In this document: positions 50,250 through 53,845 of the stretch, piece by piece
Position numbering within the stretch: position 1 is the first letter of the stretch
Layout: the number at the start of each line of letters is the position of its first letter
NCBI RefSeq assembly: GCF_000275845.1
Contig: NW_006766883.1
Span: 2,962,045-3,015,889, forward strand
DNA length: 53,845 nucleotides
Source: Dichomitus squalens LYAD-421 SS1
Taxonomy: Eukaryota > Basidiomycota > Agaricomycetes > Polyporales > Polyporaceae
Direction: 5' to 3'
Made by a program: the position numbers and the translations under genes
Notes under the pieces: generated by a model
Database searches by the model: none
The model's input: only the letters and a program-made list of their open reading frames with translations
What the model was told of the DNA's origin: nothing

Positions 50250-53161
50250 ATGGCGCCGTCTTCCCTCTCAGCGTCCTCGTCGTCCATGGTATCTCTCACA
50301 GACTGCACGGACGACCCTGCCATCGACATGCTCCCCACCCCTCCGTCGACTCATACCTCGCGATCGACATCGCCTGCCTGCCCGGCCCTGGGCCCGGATG
50401 CCGATCTCGTAGACGCGGATACCTCAGAGACTCCCTCTGCTGGCAAGAAGAAGAAAAAGAAGAAGGCGAAGAAGACCGGGGCGAAGGCCAAGGAGCCCGC
50501 GAACGGGACGGCGAACGACACAGAGCGCGACCGTCCTCCGGTCCTGTGCATAAGCCGCAACAAGCATTGGCGTTACATCAGCTCCTACCACGTACGTCTC
50601 TCTAACATAGAACCTGGCGGTTGACACGAGCGGTCCCCTCTGATTGCTCTTCACTTCGTCACCCCATAGGGGCCCTGGCTGCAACTCCCGCTCGAGCTGC
50701 TCGAGTCTCTCCTCCTGCTCAACGTCGACCCCGCAACGCTGTCTGCGGCTGACTCCAAGCTCCCCCCACTTCCCTCCCACCCCAGCGCACACCCCCACCT
50801 CCACACGAACGGCCATAGTCACCGCCACAACCACGGCCATGACCACGGTTTCGGACACGGGCACGGGCACCCCAAGCAGCGCGACCGCGGCTTCGCGTCC
50901 CTCGCAGACTACTCGCCGCCCGACTCCCCGCGCAACGCCTTCGCAGCCCTCCCTGCCCCCTATCCCTTCCCTGCTCCCTTACCGGGCCAAGCGACGCCCC
51001 CGCCCATCGACCCAGGCGTCTTCCGCTCCGTCACGCACATCCGCCGGCTCATCGACGAGGCCGCGGAGCTCTCGGTGCGTGCGAGCTCCGGGCTGTCCGC
51101 GGCCGCGCTCGGCTCGATGCGCGGCGCGGGGACGATGAACGGGAACGCGTGGGCGACGGCGCAGAGCTTGGGGCTGGGCATGAACCCCCTCGGGGACGGG
51201 GGAGGCAGGAACGTCGCGATGAGCGCTATGCGCGTGCACAGGCTGAGGGCGCTCGCGGTGCAGAAGCTCGCGGCGGCATACAGGACGGACGAGATCGCGT
51301 CGAGCGTGATGGTTATGCAGGGAGGGAGCGTGTTTGACGACATCGCGGAGAGGGTGCTGAAAGTTGGTGCGTTGCCGTTCTTCCGCGTTCCGTATACGAA
51401 AACAGTATGGGGGCAAGTCGGGCTGAGTGCGCGCCGTTGCATTGCAGACCCTAACGACGTTGATGCACGATACGTGCACTTCTTTCACGAGAAGATACCC
51501 TCCAGGTTCGTCGGCGAGAGGTGTACAGCAGCTGTCAACCCTAACACATCATCGCACATAGGCAACTGGCTGAGTCGACTTCGACCCAGGTGCTTGACGA
51601 GCTCATAGCAACAAATTCGCATAGATTGGAATTCTATCGTACACGAGGTATCGTCCACTGCTTCCGGGACGAGTACGCGCTTGCGGCGAAGGACTTTACG
51701 CACGCAATCAAGGAAGCGCGAGTGCAACGCAAAGCCCGGAATGCGCATCTCGGCAGCAATTTGAGCGATAAACAGCGAGGAAAAGGTACAAAGAAAAAGA
51801 AGGGCAAGGCTGGAGGGGGAAGGACCAACGGACAGGCACCTCCCAATGGAACAAGCGCGAGTGCAGGAGGGCCGGACGGGCTGAGCACCGAGGGATCCGA
51901 CGGCGACGGCGTCCTGCTCCATCCATCTGTGTTGCCAGATGCTCCCGACCCTATCGAGCCCCAATGTCTCTTCCTCCGCGCCGCGGCATACCTCCAGCAT
52001 GCCGCCTTCCTCATCGAGGAAGCCATCTTCAAGGTGGAAGGCATCCGCAAGGTACCGTCGGTCGACGGGGCGGAGATGCGCCTGTGCTACGTCGAGAACG
52101 CGCGGTATGGTGGGACTGAGATCGGGAACCCAGATGGACCCCTTGGCAAAGTGGACGGGCCGAAGCTGCAGGCGTACCGCGCGGTCTTCACGGACGCGGC
52201 GTTCCGCGAGACGATCCTCACGCTCGTCAAAAAGAGCATGCGCGACCACAAGCAGTTCCTCGCGCACTTCGACACGCTCGAGGGGCCGCCAGGGTACGCG
52301 GACGCGGACATCGCGCAGCGCACAGAGTACGCGTTCCTCCTCTCCGAGTCCCTCCGCCCCGGCAGCCAGAGCGCGCCCCCGCCGGTGCCGGACACTCCGC
52401 CCATGTTCACGACGTACCACCCGCTGCTCGTCGAGTCGCACTTCAGCATCCTCCTCTGCTACCTGATGCTCGGGGACTTTCCCGGGCTCCTCCCCGCGTT
52501 CTCGCGTACCGCCGCCCTCGTCGACGGGCTCGAAGGCTACCCAGTGTTCCTACCCCCCCGCTCAATGGCCCAGGCCGAATTCATCGAGATCCTCGAGCGC
52601 CTTGCTGGGGGGTGGCGCAACGGCGTCCAGCCGCACTCGCTCAGTCGCGCGAACTCGAAGCAGCTTGCCATCGAGGCGCCCCCACGCTCCCCGCGCTCGC
52701 CGAAAGCGAAGGAGGTCAACCGGATCCCGACGCCCCCTTCGCCGGAGCTCGGCCACTCCAGGGCTGGGTCATCAGGCTCGACGCACCTGCTCGGCGTAAA
52801 CGGCTCGAGTTCGAGCTCTGGGACCGGCTCAGGTTCCAGCGCAGGCTCAAGCTCCGGCGCAGCAAAAGGGCCACACCTCCAGCCTCTGCCCTCCCCAGGC
52901 CCGACCGCGGACGGCGAGCCACCTCGCAGCCCTGAGGAAATGTACGAGGCGCTGGACGCCGCACGGATCCTGCTCGCGCCGGTGGTGCAACGCCAGCGGG
53001 AGAAGGCGGAGCGGGCGGCGGCGGAGAAGGGCGGGAAGGGTGGCGGCGGCAAGAGCAAGAAGCCGCTCAACATCAACATCCCGCTGCACGGGCCGCGGGT
53101 CGAGATCGTGCTTGCGTGGATGGCGGCGGTGTTCTTGTGCGAGTTGGACACGGTCGCGTGA
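50250..53161 (+). CDS. Conserved-looking protein of unknown function, His-rich tract and TPR-like segment
   Basis: Four exons (50250-50591, 50670-51366, 51448-51505, 51562-53161) give 898 residues. I believe fungal relatives exist but know no function. The N-terminal 85 residues are Ser/Pro-rich and end in a Lys tract (GKKKKKKKAKKTGAKAKEP), a possible nuclear signal. HWRYISSYHGPWLQLPLELL (about 105-124) looks ordered and its end resembles an F-box helix. A histidine-rich tract (151-181) has 13 His in 31 residues and could bind metal. A helical region follows (THIRRLIDEAAELSVRASSG and RLRALAVQKLAAAYRTDEIA). After KYVHFF-like ARYVHFFHEKIPSR there is a TPR-like repeat (EFYRTRGIVHCFRDEYALAA). The tail has Ser/Gly runs and a helix ending near 898. 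The third intron (51367-51447, 81 nt) is a multiple of three without a stop, so a read-through form of 925 residues is also possible. Confidence 0.75.
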
Positions 53162-53845
53162 GCGAGGATCGGAGCGGACAGAGAGCGGCGTGTATCCGTT
53201 GGTAGATTGGTAGACTGTATTGTTGTATTTGCGTAAGGTCTCTACCCGGGTGACGCATATCGATCTCGATATCTCTCTCTTGTGGCCATCGCTACATGTG
53301 TATTGTGGGTACTCTACTCGAGATAATATTAGGGGTAGTCAAAGATGGCGTTTCGGAGGACGGTTCGACAAGCGATTCTGCAGCGATTCGGTGGAAGGGA
53401 ATCGTCCTGGATTCGTGTGGGCACTTTGACCACCCCACGTTTCTACGGGTCGATTCCAGGATAGATTCTTGAGTCGGTCAGGCCTTCGGGCGTCTGTGAT
53501 ATCAGAATTAGGTAATCTATGCATCCTCGCGCGATGGTTTCTCGACGTGTGCCGCGTTGTTCTTCCCCCTACTATGCCTTGTTACAGCTCTCGGGCCCGC
53601 ATAGCGAATATATTCAGTTTACCAAGACACGACGCACTCAATTCCCGGTCTTTGTGCTAGAGCCAGCAGCAGGTTGCCAGGTGAGACGGCCGGACTTTCT
53701 GAAAGGAAGGGCTTTCGGTCTGGTTGGACATTTGAAGGTGGAGGGAATCTGTACACCAGTGATTCTGATTAAAGTAGAGAAGCCGCCAGCTTCAAGTTGC
53801 AGTAGGGTCGCTCGTAAGACAAACCCCAATAATAATTTGACATAT
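53162..53845. other. Right-edge flank
   Basis: 3' region of the preceding gene and unassigned sequence. Frames of about 60 codons on the minus strand (53339-53524, 53638-53829) have no recognisable motif and could be chance or the end of a gene cut by the window edge. Confidence 0.4.

Overview
The window is a piece of a filamentous basidiomycete genome, most likely a wood- or litter-decaying Agaricomycete of the Polyporales type. The evidence is the dense array of short GT-AG introns (mostly 50-65 nt), one-gene transcription units on both strands, a fungal laccase with eight exons, and secretory glycoside hydrolases. The genus cannot be fixed from the sequence alone. I rebuilt exon structures by eye. 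Every multi-exon model below closes in frame.

Layout, left to right: a secreted GH20 beta-hexosaminidase (+) and a high-redox-type laccase (+); the nucleolar GTPase Nog2 (-); a mitochondrial small-subunit ribosomal protein uS15m (+) and a Rho GTPase exchange factor with DH, PH and FYVE domains (+); a two-finger C2H2 protein (-); about 6.5 kb without a convincing gene; a larger C2H2 transcription factor (+); centrin/Cdc31 (-), divergent from a Fe(II)/2-oxoglutarate xanthine dioxygenase (+); a GH47 class I alpha-1,2-mannosidase with fifteen exons (+); a small unrecognised protein (-); enolase (+) and a Trf4/5-type non-canonical poly(A) polymerase (+); a multi-pass membrane protein that looks like the DUF4436 family (-); an assembly gap flanked by two identical 880-bp blocks; a GH31 alpha-glucosidase (-); and a conserved-looking protein of unknown function with a histidine-rich tract (+).

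The genes do not form an obvious metabolic cluster. They mix housekeeping functions (ribosome assembly, glycolysis, RNA surveillance, spindle pole body, mitochondrial translation), glycoprotein processing (GH47) and extracellular or cell-surface degradation (laccase, GH20, GH31). I found no rRNA, tRNA, CRISPR array or intact transposon.

The strongest structural oddity is the pair of identical 880-bp blocks on either side of the run of N at 42767-42838. It is best explained as two overlapping contig ends that were not merged, so the second partial copy of the membrane-protein gene is probably not real. I see no convincing undescribed biological system. The best leads are the His-rich unknown protein, the divergent GH20 active-site signature, the membrane-anchored N-terminus of the GH31 enzyme, the microexons of the GH47 gene and the long gene-free region upstream of the C2H2 regulator.
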